Assembly: GCF_000297775.1 (NCBI RefSeq)
Contig: NZ_JH815519.1
Coordinates: 153,836-217,692 of the forward strand
Direction: 5' to 3'
Source: Sutterella wadsworthensis 2_1_59BFAA
Lineage (GTDB): Bacteria > Pseudomonadota > Gammaproteobacteria > Burkholderiales > Burkholderiaceae_F
Length of the DNA: 63,857 nt
Made by a program: the position numbers and the translations under genes
Notes under the pieces: generated by a model
What the model was told of the DNA's origin: nothing
Database searches by the model: none
What the model saw: the letters and a program-made list of their open reading frames with translations, nothing else
Shown here: positions 40,279-48,429 of the stretch, in pieces
How positions within the stretch are numbered: position 1 is the stretch's first letter
Layout of the letters: every line of letters begins with the position of its first letter

Positions 40279-42648
40279 ATGTCCACTCTGATCATCTCCA
40301 TCTCCGCCATGTGCTGTCCCGCCGAGGGCGGTCCCGTCGAGCGGGTCCTCAGGGCCGCCCCGGGCGTAGCGGACGTCACGCTCGACTACTCCACCCGCAC
40401 GGCTCGGGTCACGGGCGACAGGCTCTTGGGCGAAGCCCTGCTTGAGGCGCTCCTCTCCATCGGCATGCCCGGCGAACTTGTCGTCACGAGCGCAAGACGC
40501 ATCGTGCTCTCCGTCCCCGAAATGGACTGCCCCGTCGAGGCGGGCGAGATTCAGAAGGCCTTTGCGGCCGCAGGGATCACGGGCGCGGACTTCAACGTGA
40601 TGACCCGCACCGTCACGCTCTCTGGCGACGACGATCTCGAGGCCGCCGCAGTGCGCGCCGTCGAATCCTGCGGCTACACGGCAAAGGCCGCAGCCTCGGG
40701 CCCCGGGACGATCGAAAGCGCGCCGATTCCCTGGGCGCTCTACATCAGCGCCCTCTTCGTCGCCTTCATGTCCGAAGCGGTCGAGCTTGTGAGTGAATAC
40801 TCGCCCGGACTCATCCCCCTCGAGCACGGCACGATCGACCTCATCACGCTCGCACTTGCCGTCGTCGCGATCCTGATGGCGGGGCTCGAGGTGTTCAAAA
40901 ACGGCGTTCTGGCGCTCGTTCACCGCAACCTCAACATGAACGCCCTGATGGCGGTGGCCGTCGTAGGCGGCGTGCTCATCGGCGCCTGGCCCGAAGCCGC
41001 CATGGTGATGGTGCTCTTCCAGATTTCCGAGTCGATCGAGCAGCTCTCGATGACGAAGGCCCGCCGCTCTATCCGAGACCTGATGAGCGCCGCCCCCGAA
41101 ACGGCCGAAGTCAAGGACGGCCGAAGCTGGCGCAGGGTCCCCTCGGCCGAGGTGGGCGCGGGAGCCGTCGTTCGCGTTGGACCGGGCGACCGCGTGCCGC
41201 TTGACGGCAGGATCGTCAGGGGAGCAACCGCGCTCGACCAGTCCATGGTGACGGGCGAAGGCATGCCCGCCGAGAAGTCCGAGGGCGACAACGTCTGGTC
41301 GGGCACGGTGAACCTCACCTCCACGATCGAGGTGATGGTGACTGCGGCCGCGAGCGAGAGCCTCACGGCCCGCATCATCGACGCCGTCGAGAACGCCCAG
41401 GCCTCGAAGTCTCCCGTTCAGCGCTTCGTCGACCGCTTTGCAGCCGTCTACACGCCGATCGTCTTCTTCATCGCAGCCGCCGTCGCGATCGTGCCGGGCC
41501 TCGTGACGGGCGAGTGGAGCACGTGGATCTACCGCGCGCTCTGCCTGCTCGTCATCTCCTGCCCCTGCGCGCTCGTGATCTCCACGCCCGTGACCGTCGT
41601 CTCTGCGCTCGCCACGGCCACGCGCTGCGGCCTGCTCATCAAGGGCGGCCTCTATCTTGAGGAGGCGCGCAAGCTCGTCAATATCGGCCTCGACAAGACC
41701 GGCACGCTCACGAAGGGCGAGCCCGCCGTCGCAGGCGTGAAGTACCTCGCCACCTTCGACGAAAGGCTCACGGGCGCGATGGCCGCCAGCCTCGCCGCCA
41801 TGAACAAGCATCCGCTCTCCCAGGCCATCGCACGCTGGGCGCATGAAAGGCACCTGCCCGTCTATCAGGTCGAGGGCTTCACGGCCATCCCGGGCGCAGG
41901 CGTCGAGGGCCGCATCGAGCGCGGCATGGTGAGGCTCGTCAACCTGCGCTGGCTAGAGGAACAGGGCCTTGCCGACGAGGAGGTCCGCCGCACGTTCGCG
42001 CACTATACAAACGAGGGCATGTCCGCCGTCGCCGTCGCCGACGCCTTCGGCGTGCAGGCGGTCTTCGGACTCGCCGACGTCGTGAAGGAGGACACGGTCG
42101 AGGGCCTGCGCCAGCTCGCCTCCGTGGGCATCCGCCCGTGGCTCCTCACGGGCGACAACGAGGCGGCCGCCCGCGCGCTCGCCGAAAAGGTCGGTCTCAA
42201 GGACGTCAGGGCGGACCTGCTGCCCGAGGACAAGCTCAAGGCCATCGAGGAGCTTCAGAAGAGCGGCCTCACCGCCATGGCGGGCGACGGCATCAACGAC
42301 GCCCCCGCGCTTGCCCGAGCCGACATCGGCATCGCCATGGGCGTGCGCGGCACGGACAGCGCCATCGAGGCCGCCCACATTGCCGTGATGGACGACAGGA
42401 TCTCGTCGATCGCAACGCTCGTGCGCCTCTCCCGCATCACCCACGGCGTGCTCGTCGAGAACATCGCCTTCGCCATCGGCGTCAAGATCATCTTCGCGCT
42501 CCTCGCGCTCACGGGCAACGCCACCATGTGGATGGCCGTCTTCGCCGACACGGGCACCTGCCTGATCGTGGTCGCCAACGCCATGCGCATGCTGCGCATG
42601 AAGCCGAGGCTCGACCGCATGGCCGAGGAGGCCCGCAGGGCCGCCTGA
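40279..42648 (+). CDS. P1B-type heavy-metal ATPase (Zn/Cd/Pb exporter, ZntA/CadA-like)
   Basis: A 789-residue metal-exporting ATPase. The start at 40279 is chosen over the in-frame start at 40225, which would lie inside the promoter. Two N-terminal HMA-like domains carry unusual metal motifs: AMCCPAEGG and EMDCPVEAG (Cys-Pro-x-Glu type) instead of CxxC. The membrane metal site is SCPCALVISTP (about 427), the phosphorylation site DKTGTLTKGEP (about 472), and the hinge GDGINDAPALARAD. The SCPCALVISTP form and the MerR neighbour point to Zn(II), Cd(II) or Pb(II), not Cu(I). Confidence 0.9.
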   Translation: MSTLIISISAMCCPAEGGPVERVLRAAPGVADVTLDYSTRTARVTGDRLLGEALLEALLSIGMPGELVVTSARRIVLSVPEMDCPVEAGEIQKAFAAAGITGADFNVMTRTVTLSGDDDLEAAAVRAVESCGYTAKAAASGPGTIESAPIPWALYISALFVAFMSEAVELVSEYSPGLIPLEHGTIDLITLALAVVAILMAGLEVFKNGVLALVHRNLNMNALMAVAVVGGVLIGAWPEAAMVMVLFQISESIEQLSMTKARRSIRDLMSAAPETAEVKDGRSWRRVPSAEVGAGAVVRVGPGDRVPLDGRIVRGATALDQSMVTGEGMPAEKSEGDNVWSGTVNLTSTIEVMVTAAASESLTARIIDAVENAQASKSPVQRFVDRFAAVYTPIVFFIAAAVAIVPGLVTGEWSTWIYRALCLLVISCPCALVISTPVTVVSALATATRCGLLIKGGLYLEEARKLVNIGLDKTGTLTKGEPAVAGVKYLATFDERLTGAMAASLAAMNKHPLSQAIARWAHERHLPVYQVEGFTAIPGAGVEGRIERGMVRLVNLRWLEEQGLADEEVRRTFAHYTNEGMSAVAVADAFGVQAVFGLADVVKEDTVEGLRQLASVGIRPWLLTGDNEAAARALAEKVGLKDVRADLLPEDKLKAIEELQKSGLTAMAGDGINDAPALARADIGIAMGVRGTDSAIEAAHIAVMDDRISSIATLVRLSRITHGVLVENIAFAIGVKIIFALLALTGNATMWMAVFADTGTCLIVVANAMRMLRMKPRLDRMAEEARRAA

Positions 42649-42676
42649 CGCGGGCCCCCGCACGCATCCGGCTTCA

Positions 42677-42703
42677 AGCGCCTCCGGCATTCCCGGAGGC
42701 GCT
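42677..42703 (+). terminator. Hairpin after the metal ATPase
   Basis: AGCGCCTCCGG and CCGGAGGCGCT form an 11-bp stem with a short loop but no T run. Confidence 0.55.
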
Positions 42704-42842
42704 GCCGTCATCTCTCAGCGGCGCCGCCCGAAGGCATTGCCGACTCCTCTCCGAAGATTGCCGTCTTCTCTCATTTCGATGAGCTGAGCTTCTTGAAACG
42801 CCCGCTGTGGAACTATCATCCTCTCACGACAGGGAGAAAATC

Positions 42843-43739
42843 ATGACGGAACCCGACGAAAGCACGATTGCCGAACTCAATCTTCTGGCCGACGACATAC
42901 GCGCCCGCCTTGATGCCGCAGGCGGGCAGACGCTTGAAACAGGTCTTCTCATCCTCGACCGCAGAAAGGCCGACTGCAGCACCTGCAGGACGATCGCCAG
43001 GCCGAGCATCACGATCATGGCCTCGGGCGCCAAGGAGGCGGACTTCGCGGGTCACAAGGTCGCCTTCAGGAAGGGCACGCTCTTCGTGCTGGCCGTCGAC
43101 CTGCCCGACGCCTTCACCGTCAGGCGCTCGGACGATCCGGACCTGACGTGCATCTCGCTCGTGATCGAAGAGGAGATGCTTCAGCGGGCGCTCGAAGCCC
43201 ATCCCGTCAGACCCGACGATTCGGTGCCGCCCGCCGCCACGCTGCAGGCGGGGCTCGACCTCGTCTGCGCCTTCAGGCGCCGGCTTGCCGCAGACGAACA
43301 TCCTGCGGGCAAGGCCATCTCAAGACTCATCGCCGAGGAGATCATCCTGCGCGTCCTCGTCACGCCGGCGGGTCCCATGCTCAAGCGCCTCTACAACCCG
43401 TCGTCGGTCGAAAACCGCATCCGCAGGTCGGTCGGCTGGATGCAGAAGCACTACCGAGAATCCTTCGACGTGTCCATGCTTGCAGCCGATGCGGGCATGA
43501 GCGAGGCAACCTACTACAGGCACTTCAAGAGCCTCATCAACGTCTCGCCGCGTCAGTACATCAAGCACCTGAGGCTCACCCACGCCAGGCGCCTGATGAT
43601 CGACGAGAAGCTCGACGCCTCCAGAGCCGCCTTCGAGGTCGGCTACGAAAGTCCTGCGCATTTCAACCGTGAGTTCAAGCGCCTCTTCGGCGATTCGCCG
43701 AAGCGCCACGTCCAGCAGGAAGCAGCCGCCGAGGCCTGA
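42843..43739 (+). CDS. AraC-family transcriptional regulator (AraC N-terminal type)
   Basis: A 298-residue regulator. The start at 42843 has AGGGAG upstream. The N-terminal half (about 25-175) is a cupin-like effector domain of the AraC_N type (SITIMASGAKEADFAG, YNPSSVENRIRRSVGWM at its end). The C-terminal half has two helix-turn-helix motifs: FDVSMLAADAGMSEATYYRHF (about 215-235) and AFEVGYESPAHFNREFKRLFG (about 262-282). No obvious target gene adjoins it: the metal ATPase upstream is co-directional but has its own MerR regulator. Confidence 0.85.
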   Translation: MTEPDESTIAELNLLADDIRARLDAAGGQTLETGLLILDRRKADCSTCRTIARPSITIMASGAKEADFAGHKVAFRKGTLFVLAVDLPDAFTVRRSDDPDLTCISLVIEEEMLQRALEAHPVRPDDSVPPAATLQAGLDLVCAFRRRLAADEHPAGKAISRLIAEEIILRVLVTPAGPMLKRLYNPSSVENRIRRSVGWMQKHYRESFDVSMLAADAGMSEATYYRHFKSLINVSPRQYIKHLRLTHARRLMIDEKLDASRAAFEVGYESPAHFNREFKRLFGDSPKRHVQQEAAAEA

Positions 43740-43772
43740 GGATCACGGGGACTGCGGCCCCCTCAAACGACA

Positions 43773-43805
43773 AGCGCCCGTCGGCATCGGGCCAAGACGG
43801 GCGCT
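43773..43805 (+). terminator. Hairpin after the AraC-type gene
   Basis: AGCGCCCGTC (43773-43782) and GACGGGCGCT (43796-43805) pair perfectly; only a short T-containing tail (CTTC) follows. Confidence 0.65.
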
Positions 43806-43867
43806 CTTCATGGCTTCGTGAAGCGGCGGGGTGCTCAGCGGTCGCTGGTCCAGCCGTTTTGGCGGGC

Positions 43868-43921
43868 TCAGGCCTTGATCTGGAGCTTGTCCTTGTACAT
43901 GGCCGAATCGGCGCGCGAGAG
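43868..43921 (-). pseudogene. C-terminal remnant of a GGDEF diguanylate cyclase
   Basis: Read on the minus strand, this stretch gives LSRADSAMYKDKLQIKA followed by a stop. ADxAMYxAK is the near-invariant end of GGDEF domains. Nothing of the cyclase core is found upstream (higher coordinates) in any frame, so this is a deletion relic. Confidence 0.65.
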
Positions 43922-44174
43922 CAATATGGGGTGCGAAAAACCTTGCCGCAATTTTTTGACGCTCTGAACGAACGTAACCGTTTTAGCAAAAAAACGTACG
44001 CGGTCTGGTTGCGTACCGGGCCCCGTTCCTTTTCATCATAGAGGGTGAGGACTGGCTTGTCCTCATTTACATTTTTTGTCGGTCTGGCATTATAGCGGCC
44101 GCACGGGCGCCTGTATATAGCGTTTCCAATCGAAAACGCTCTCGGCAAGTAGCTTTCCGACGCGCTATCCTTGT
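43922..44174. other. Non-coding stretch with several stem-loops
   Basis: No supported gene. Three inverted repeats are visible: GTACGC/GCGTAC near 43995, TGAGGAC/GTCCTCA (44046-44065) followed by a T-rich stretch, and AGCGTTT/AAACGCT near 44119-44140. The second looks like a plus-strand terminator; a small RNA ending there cannot be excluded. It lies between the GGDEF relic and the next gene, so it may be deletion scar sequence. Confidence 0.4.
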
Positions 44175-44738
44175 ATGGACACCCACCATTTTCAATCGCC
44201 CGCCATGACCGATCCCACAAGGCTTGAACCCAGAAACGGCGACTTCGTCGCCTACGTCGAGGCGCTCCAGGAAGAGTCGCTCGAGGCGCTTCGCCGCGCC
44301 AATCAGGCTGCAATCGCAAATCCCCTGCAGGTGCCCGACGCCTCCGAGGGCGGGGCCGACCTGGGCAGGATCGCGGCCGCAATGCAGCGCAGGGCCCGCG
44401 CCGAGCGCGGGGACGAGGCAACGCATGACGCCGCGCAGGCGGACATGCTGCGAAGGACGAAGGAATCCGTGGCGGAGAGCTTCCGCCGCATGGGCGGCGC
44501 AACCCGCGGAAGCACCCGGGCGCCCGCCCCTCAGCCCCAGTCTCCCGCCGCCGGGCGCGCTCCTCAGGCGCGCAGACGGGGCGCGCCCCTTGGTTTCATC
44601 GCCTCCACCTGCATCATGATCGGCTTCTTCATGACCTTCGCCGCCATGGCGGAGGGCCGCGAGGATCTCGCCGGCCCCTTCATTTTTCTGATGATCGTAG
44701 GAGCGCTCATCGGCCGCATCGCGAAGGCCCGCAAGTAG
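44175..44738 (+). CDS. Hypothetical membrane-anchored protein
   Basis: A 187-residue protein. The N-terminal 110 residues are polar and helix-prone (EALQEESLEALRRANQAA, then RAERGDEATHDAAQAD), followed by a Pro/Ala/Arg-rich linker (about 110-138) and two C-terminal hydrophobic segments (about 140-160 and 166-180). This gives a cytoplasmic or stalk domain tied to the membrane at its C-terminus. There is no family recognition. An in-frame ATG at 44205 (MTDPTRLEP) is an alternative start. It is convergent with the pyrophosphohydrolase, one base apart. Confidence 0.6.
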   Translation: MDTHHFQSPAMTDPTRLEPRNGDFVAYVEALQEESLEALRRANQAAIANPLQVPDASEGGADLGRIAAAMQRRARAERGDEATHDAAQADMLRRTKESVAESFRRMGGATRGSTRAPAPQPQSPAAGRAPQARRRGAPLGFIASTCIMIGFFMTFAAMAEGREDLAGPFIFLMIVGALIGRIAKARK

Positions 44739-44739
44739 C

Positions 44740-45150
44740 TCAGCAGCCCGCCTTTCTGGCTTCGGCCCTGCAGCGCTCGTAGGACGCGCCCCCAAGTCCC
44801 TTCACCTTGTCGACGGGATAGCGGGCGGCGCTCTTGACGAGCTTCGCCCTCACGATTTCGTCCATTGAGAGTCCGGCCCTGTCGGCGAGCATCGCCGCAT
44901 AGATCAGCACGTCAGCGAGCTCGTCGGCAAGCTCTCCGCGCCTCTCCCCGCGTTCAAGGTCGGTGCCCGACCACTGGAAGACCTCGAGCAGCTCGCCCGC
45001 CTCAATCGCGACCGACATCGCGAGGTCCTTGGGATTGTGGTAGGGAAGCCACTGGCGGTCGTCCCTGAAGGCGAGGATTTCGGCTGCGGTCGCCTCGGAG
45101 ATGCCCTTGAGAGGCTCGGTTTCGGATGTTTCGGAGGTTTCGGCCTGCAT
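44740..45150 (-). CDS. MazG-like nucleotide pyrophosphohydrolase (dCTPase/RS21-C6 type)
   Basis: A 136-residue all-alpha NTP pyrophosphohydrolase that hydrolyses non-canonical or excess dNTPs to dNMP and PPi. The family hallmarks are FRDDRQWLPYHNPKDLAMSV (about 28-47), EAGELLEVFQW (about 50-60) and ELADELADVLIYA with metal-binding acidic residues (about 73-85). The C-terminal RYPVDKVKG is also typical. A poorly conserved Thr/Ser/Glu-rich extension of about 20 residues precedes the domain, so a downstream start is possible. Confidence 0.85.
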   Translation of the reverse strand: MQAETSETSETEPLKGISEATAAEILAFRDDRQWLPYHNPKDLAMSVAIEAGELLEVFQWSGTDLERGERRGELADELADVLIYAAMLADRAGLSMDEIVRAKLVKSAARYPVDKVKGLGGASYERCRAEARKAGC

Positions 45151-45243
45151 GGCGATGCTCCCAGAAGAAAAAGCGGAAGAACAGCGGAAAAAATGAAAGC
45201 CCGAAGGTTGAGCGACTTCGGGCTTTTGCGTCTCAAGCGAGGG

Positions 45244-46575
45244 TCAGTGCTCGAGCACGAGAAGGGCCGAGACCTCATTCCTTTCGTTGAGCCTCACGGC
45301 GTAGCGGCGCGGACGGCCCTGAAGAATCAGGTAGCGGTCGATCGCGGCCTGCAAGCGCTCGACGTCGGCCTTGAGACGCTCGACGGACTCGTCGTGGGCG
45401 CGACCGAGCTCGTCGGCGTCACGCTTGACCTGACCCGCGATGTCCATGGCAGGGGCATTCATGCCTCGGCTCTGGACCTCGAGCGCGTCGTAGACGATGT
45501 GGCGCGCCTTGTCGAGGAGCGAGTGGACGTCGGGGAAATGCTCGACATTGCGACGGATGTGTGCGGAGCAATGCATGCCGTGGATGTAGTTGTCGCCCGA
45601 GATCACGCGGATGACGGCGAGCGTGCGAAGGAAGAGCACAGAGAGTTCGCGCTCGAGCATGTGCGGAATGCTGCTCGTGAGCGCCACGTCGGCCTCCTCA
45701 GGCGTTGTCATGTTTTTCTCAAGAGTGGCGAGGCTCTCATCGATGCGGCGGTTGATGGCGTACATGTCCTTCGCAAGGGCGTCTGTGCGCTCCGTGCGCA
45801 TGAGGGCCTGGCCCTCGCCCGCACCGAGACGGCGGACGTCGCGCACCAGATCAAAGAGCTTGTCCCAGTAGTCGCCCCACTTCATCGCGTCGAGCGCGGT
45901 CACAAGAAGCTTCACGCGCGGCAGAAGATTGCGGATACCGTTGAGCTCGTACTCGAGCAAGTCGTCGAGCTCGTGCTTCTTGTCGGTCGGATCGACCATC
46001 ATCCAGAGCTGCGTGACGTGCGGGAAGCCGCCCACGCCGAAGTCCTCCACCGCCATAGGATTGCCAAGCGGCTCGCAGCCGTTGGCGAGCGCGATGATCT
46101 GCAGGTCGTTGGAGGTGGCGTTCGGGTGCGGCATGAAGCCCGAGCGGAGCTGCTCAACGATCATCGTCGAGAAGTTGAGGGAGAAAACGTCCTTCGAGAG
46201 GCCGTCGCCCGGCACGACGTCGAGCGTGCGGCAGCGGGCGAAGAGCCCCTTGAGGGCCTTGAGCTGCTCGGCTTCGGCGGGAAGTTCCCTGTAGTAGGGC
46301 TCGTCCACCTCAAGGGCTCGCTGAATGAAGAGGTCGGCCGCGATCACACTGTTCTCAAGCGTCGTAAGCGCGAGCATCGAGGGACGGCGAACGCCGTGCT
46401 GGGGCTTGCGCTCCTTGGGCGCGGGCGAGGCCTTGACGGGGCGGGCGGCCACCTTGTCGACGTTCCTGCGGGTGCGCGCGGGCGCGCGGCGGCGCATGGC
46501 CTGCCAGGCGGCACCGCCGCCGAAGCCTGCGGCGCAAGCCGCGATCAAAAGCCAGGTGAGAATTTCGCTGTCCAT
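45244..46575 (-). CDS. Unknown 443-residue protein with N-terminal membrane anchor, separated from its leader by an IscB element
   Basis: I do not recognise a family. One N-terminal helix (about 6-24) is followed by a basic linker (AMRRRAPARTRRN) and a long alpha-helical body. The C-terminal 60 residues form a coiled coil (DESVERLKADVERLQAAID) before a short beta-like end. The middle has conserved-looking stretches (LSKDVFSLNFSTMIVEQL, NGCEPLGNPMAVEDFGVGG, SGDNYIHGMHCSAHIRRN). The native start is ATG 46573-46575. IscB element copy 2 begins at 46576, and its ATG at 46594-46596 is in frame, adding MFPRGNS. Confidence 0.65.
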   Translation of the reverse strand: MDSEILTWLLIAACAAGFGGGAAWQAMRRRAPARTRRNVDKVAARPVKASPAPKERKPQHGVRRPSMLALTTLENSVIAADLFIQRALEVDEPYYRELPAEAEQLKALKGLFARCRTLDVVPGDGLSKDVFSLNFSTMIVEQLRSGFMPHPNATSNDLQIIALANGCEPLGNPMAVEDFGVGGFPHVTQLWMMVDPTDKKHELDDLLEYELNGIRNLLPRVKLLVTALDAMKWGDYWDKLFDLVRDVRRLGAGEGQALMRTERTDALAKDMYAINRRIDESLATLEKNMTTPEEADVALTSSIPHMLERELSVLFLRTLAVIRVISGDNYIHGMHCSAHIRRNVEHFPDVHSLLDKARHIVYDALEVQSRGMNAPAMDIAGQVKRDADELGRAHDESVERLKADVERLQAAIDRYLILQGRPRRYAVRLNERNEVSALLVLEH

Positions 46576-46625
46576 AGAATTGCCGCGAGGGAACATCCGA
46601 CTTCAGTCGGGTGAGGAATCGCGGC

Positions 46626-47867
46626 TTACTCCTTTCGTAGTTCAGTCAAAAAAGTTTTGCGTGTTTCGAGAAGACTTAGCTTTTTGCAATTGATGTCTGT
46701 CCCGATCACAGTTTTGTCAAGGCGACGAATGTTGAATATGCCTCTAACGCGTCGCCCGAAAACAAAACCAATCTGTCCGCCGATTCTTACCTTGTCGAAT
46801 AGGCGGAACCCCTTGACGAGGAATGGCGCCTGATTGAGTTTTCGCACTCCGCCTTTGAGAATCGAGCACTTATGGATCTGACGGTTGTGCTTGCGCGTCT
46901 GGCGTTGGAAGAGAAAGTCTCCTCTTCGCAGCGCATTCAGATTTCCGGTAATGCAGAAGGCGTCGGCGCAATGCGTCTTGGGCAAGCCAAGAGCAATGCG
47001 CTTGTGCTTCGTCAGATAGCCGTAGGTGTTCTCGACAGGCAGTTCAGGGTGCGTCTTGCGTACGCGGTCAAGCAACGTCCAGCGCATGATGCCCATGAAG
47101 GCTTCCGCCCTGAACGATTGACCGCGCTTGACCTTCAACTTGATCTTTCCCGCGTGATAAGCCTTGTGGCATGTCTCGCACAGCGTGATCAGGTTGTTTG
47201 GCGCATCACCGCCCGTTTTCCGACTCTCAAGATGATGCACGTTGAGGATCTTGTCCCTCGAACGACCATGACAGTGCTGGCAAACATGACCGTCTCTGAA
47301 AAGAACGTACTCGCGCACGTTCCAGAATCCAAGCTGGTCGCCCTGCTGATAGTCCGTGCCTTCAATAGTCGGATTCTTGATCTTCTGAACGTCGAACGAT
47401 GCCGTCTCAATCACGATCTTGGTGACGGGAAGCAGTCTGCAGACCGCATCGATGCGCGACATGTGCGCCTGAATGCGGTTTTCAACGGACGGCGCAAGCC
47501 ATCCCTTGTGCTTTGATCGAACGCGATTGTTGAAGCGCGGAGCGCGGTAGCGCGTCTTTCGATTGCGCCTTGCACGTCGGAATGCCAGACGATCGGCCAG
47601 AAGTCCCGTGATGTCCTGTCGAAGCGCGACTTCGGACGCGAAGACCTCCTCCTTTTTCGTCGTGGCGGAAATGCCAACGTGCCTTGCGCCTGCATCGACG
47701 CCAAGCGTCACGTCCTGCTTCGTCTCGCCTGTGGCGATGGTCAGCTTGATCGTGAACGGCGTTCGACGCACGACGACGGCCTTGCCCGCCTTCAGCATGT
47801 GTCGCGCCTTTGCTGGCGAACACGGCATCAGCGGCTTGCCGCGCATGTTCAAAACAAATACTTTCAA
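46626..47867 (-). CDS. iscB: IscB RNA-guided nuclease (intact copy 2)
   Basis: A 413-residue nuclease starting at the TTG at 47867 (AAGGAG five bases upstream; start LKVFVLNMRGK). The frame extends 20 codons further through the RNA region. Domains: PLMP (NMRGKPLMPCSPAKARHML, about 6-24), RuvC-I Asp about 58 in GVDAGARHVG, arginine-rich bridge helix RRARRNRKTRYR, RuvC-II Glu about 154 in VIETASFD, HNH with CQHC, HH at 211-212 and CETC, RuvC-III HCADAFC (about 299-305), and a C-terminal about 75-residue domain missing from copy 1. All catalytic residues are present. Expected activity: omega RNA-guided DNA cleavage that helps the element persist. Confidence 0.9.
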   Translation of the reverse strand: MKVFVLNMRGKPLMPCSPAKARHMLKAGKAVVVRRTPFTIKLTIATGETKQDVTLGVDAGARHVGISATTKKEEVFASEVALRQDITGLLADRLAFRRARRNRKTRYRAPRFNNRVRSKHKGWLAPSVENRIQAHMSRIDAVCRLLPVTKIVIETASFDVQKIKNPTIEGTDYQQGDQLGFWNVREYVLFRDGHVCQHCHGRSRDKILNVHHLESRKTGGDAPNNLITLCETCHKAYHAGKIKLKVKRGQSFRAEAFMGIMRWTLLDRVRKTHPELPVENTYGYLTKHKRIALGLPKTHCADAFCITGNLNALRRGDFLFQRQTRKHNRQIHKCSILKGGVRKLNQAPFLVKGFRLFDKVRIGGQIGFVFGRRVRGIFNIRRLDKTVIGTDINCKKLSLLETRKTFLTELRKE

Positions 47868-48140
47868 AGTATCTCCTTTGCGGATACCCGCAGGCTCCGC
47901 TTGCTCGGCCCGAAGGCCGATTGTCATCCTTCGTCAATGTTGGAAAGGGTTTCTTGTCTGCATCACCGTTCCTACCTCTCAGAACTTTTAAACACAGACC
48001 GCAGAGCGTGGGACTAGGATGAACATCCCACGGTGCCTGTACATTCCAAACCAACGTAGCTCCCCTCCCAGAGGAGGTTTGCTGAGACTAGTCAATAAAG
48101 GCTCTTTCAAGCCTCCGCCTTTTGGCGGGGGTTATTGACC
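47868..48140 (-). ncRNA. Probable IscB omega RNA region, copy 2
   Basis: Conserved with copy 1, including the GTCAATAA/TTATTGAC outer stem with two inner hairpins, CAAACC/GGTTTG, GTGGGA/TCCCAC, TCTGC/GCAGA and CGGCC-TTCG-GGCCG. The last helix changes between copies in a pairing-compatible way. The RNA would read into the iscB start. The flank-derived guide would be the bases beyond 48140 (TACACAGACAAGAAGA on the minus strand). Confidence 0.74.
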
Positions 48141-48429
48141 TCTTCTTGTCTGTGTAGTTGCAGTTGCGGAGTCCGCGCCGTCCGGCGCGAGGGCGGCCGG
48201 TTGTGGAGCGCTTCGTCCGAATGATAGCGTCGACTTTCAATTATGCGTCTTTCAGGGCGCTTGTGGTACATGCCGAAGACTGTTTTTCCTGTTTTCCCCA
48301 GTCGTTTGCGTTGAACGCCTTCGACATTCGTCAAGACTTTTTCTCAAAAGCTAATCTACAATGATCTGGTTCCATTCAACCATCAGGCCGTCCGGATCCG
48401 CGGCCGCCCTACAGCAGAGGAGTTTTCCC

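Larger units (their letters stand above)
46576..48140 (-). mobile_element. IscB element copy 2, intact, about 1565 bp
   Basis: Nearly identical to copy 1 with the same ends: it starts directly after TCCAT (46571-46575) and ends at TTATTGACC (48140). The same left-end hairpin arms are present. It contains an uninterrupted iscB and the conserved upstream RNA region, and no tnpA. Beyond both ends the flanks of the two copies differ completely, which fixes the boundaries to within a few bases. Confidence 0.85.

Noticed and set aside
46626-47927. iscB start at the first in-frame codon (47927)
   Set aside because: The first 20 codons lie in the structured RNA region; the TTG at 47867 has a good ribosome-binding site and begins at the family N-terminus.
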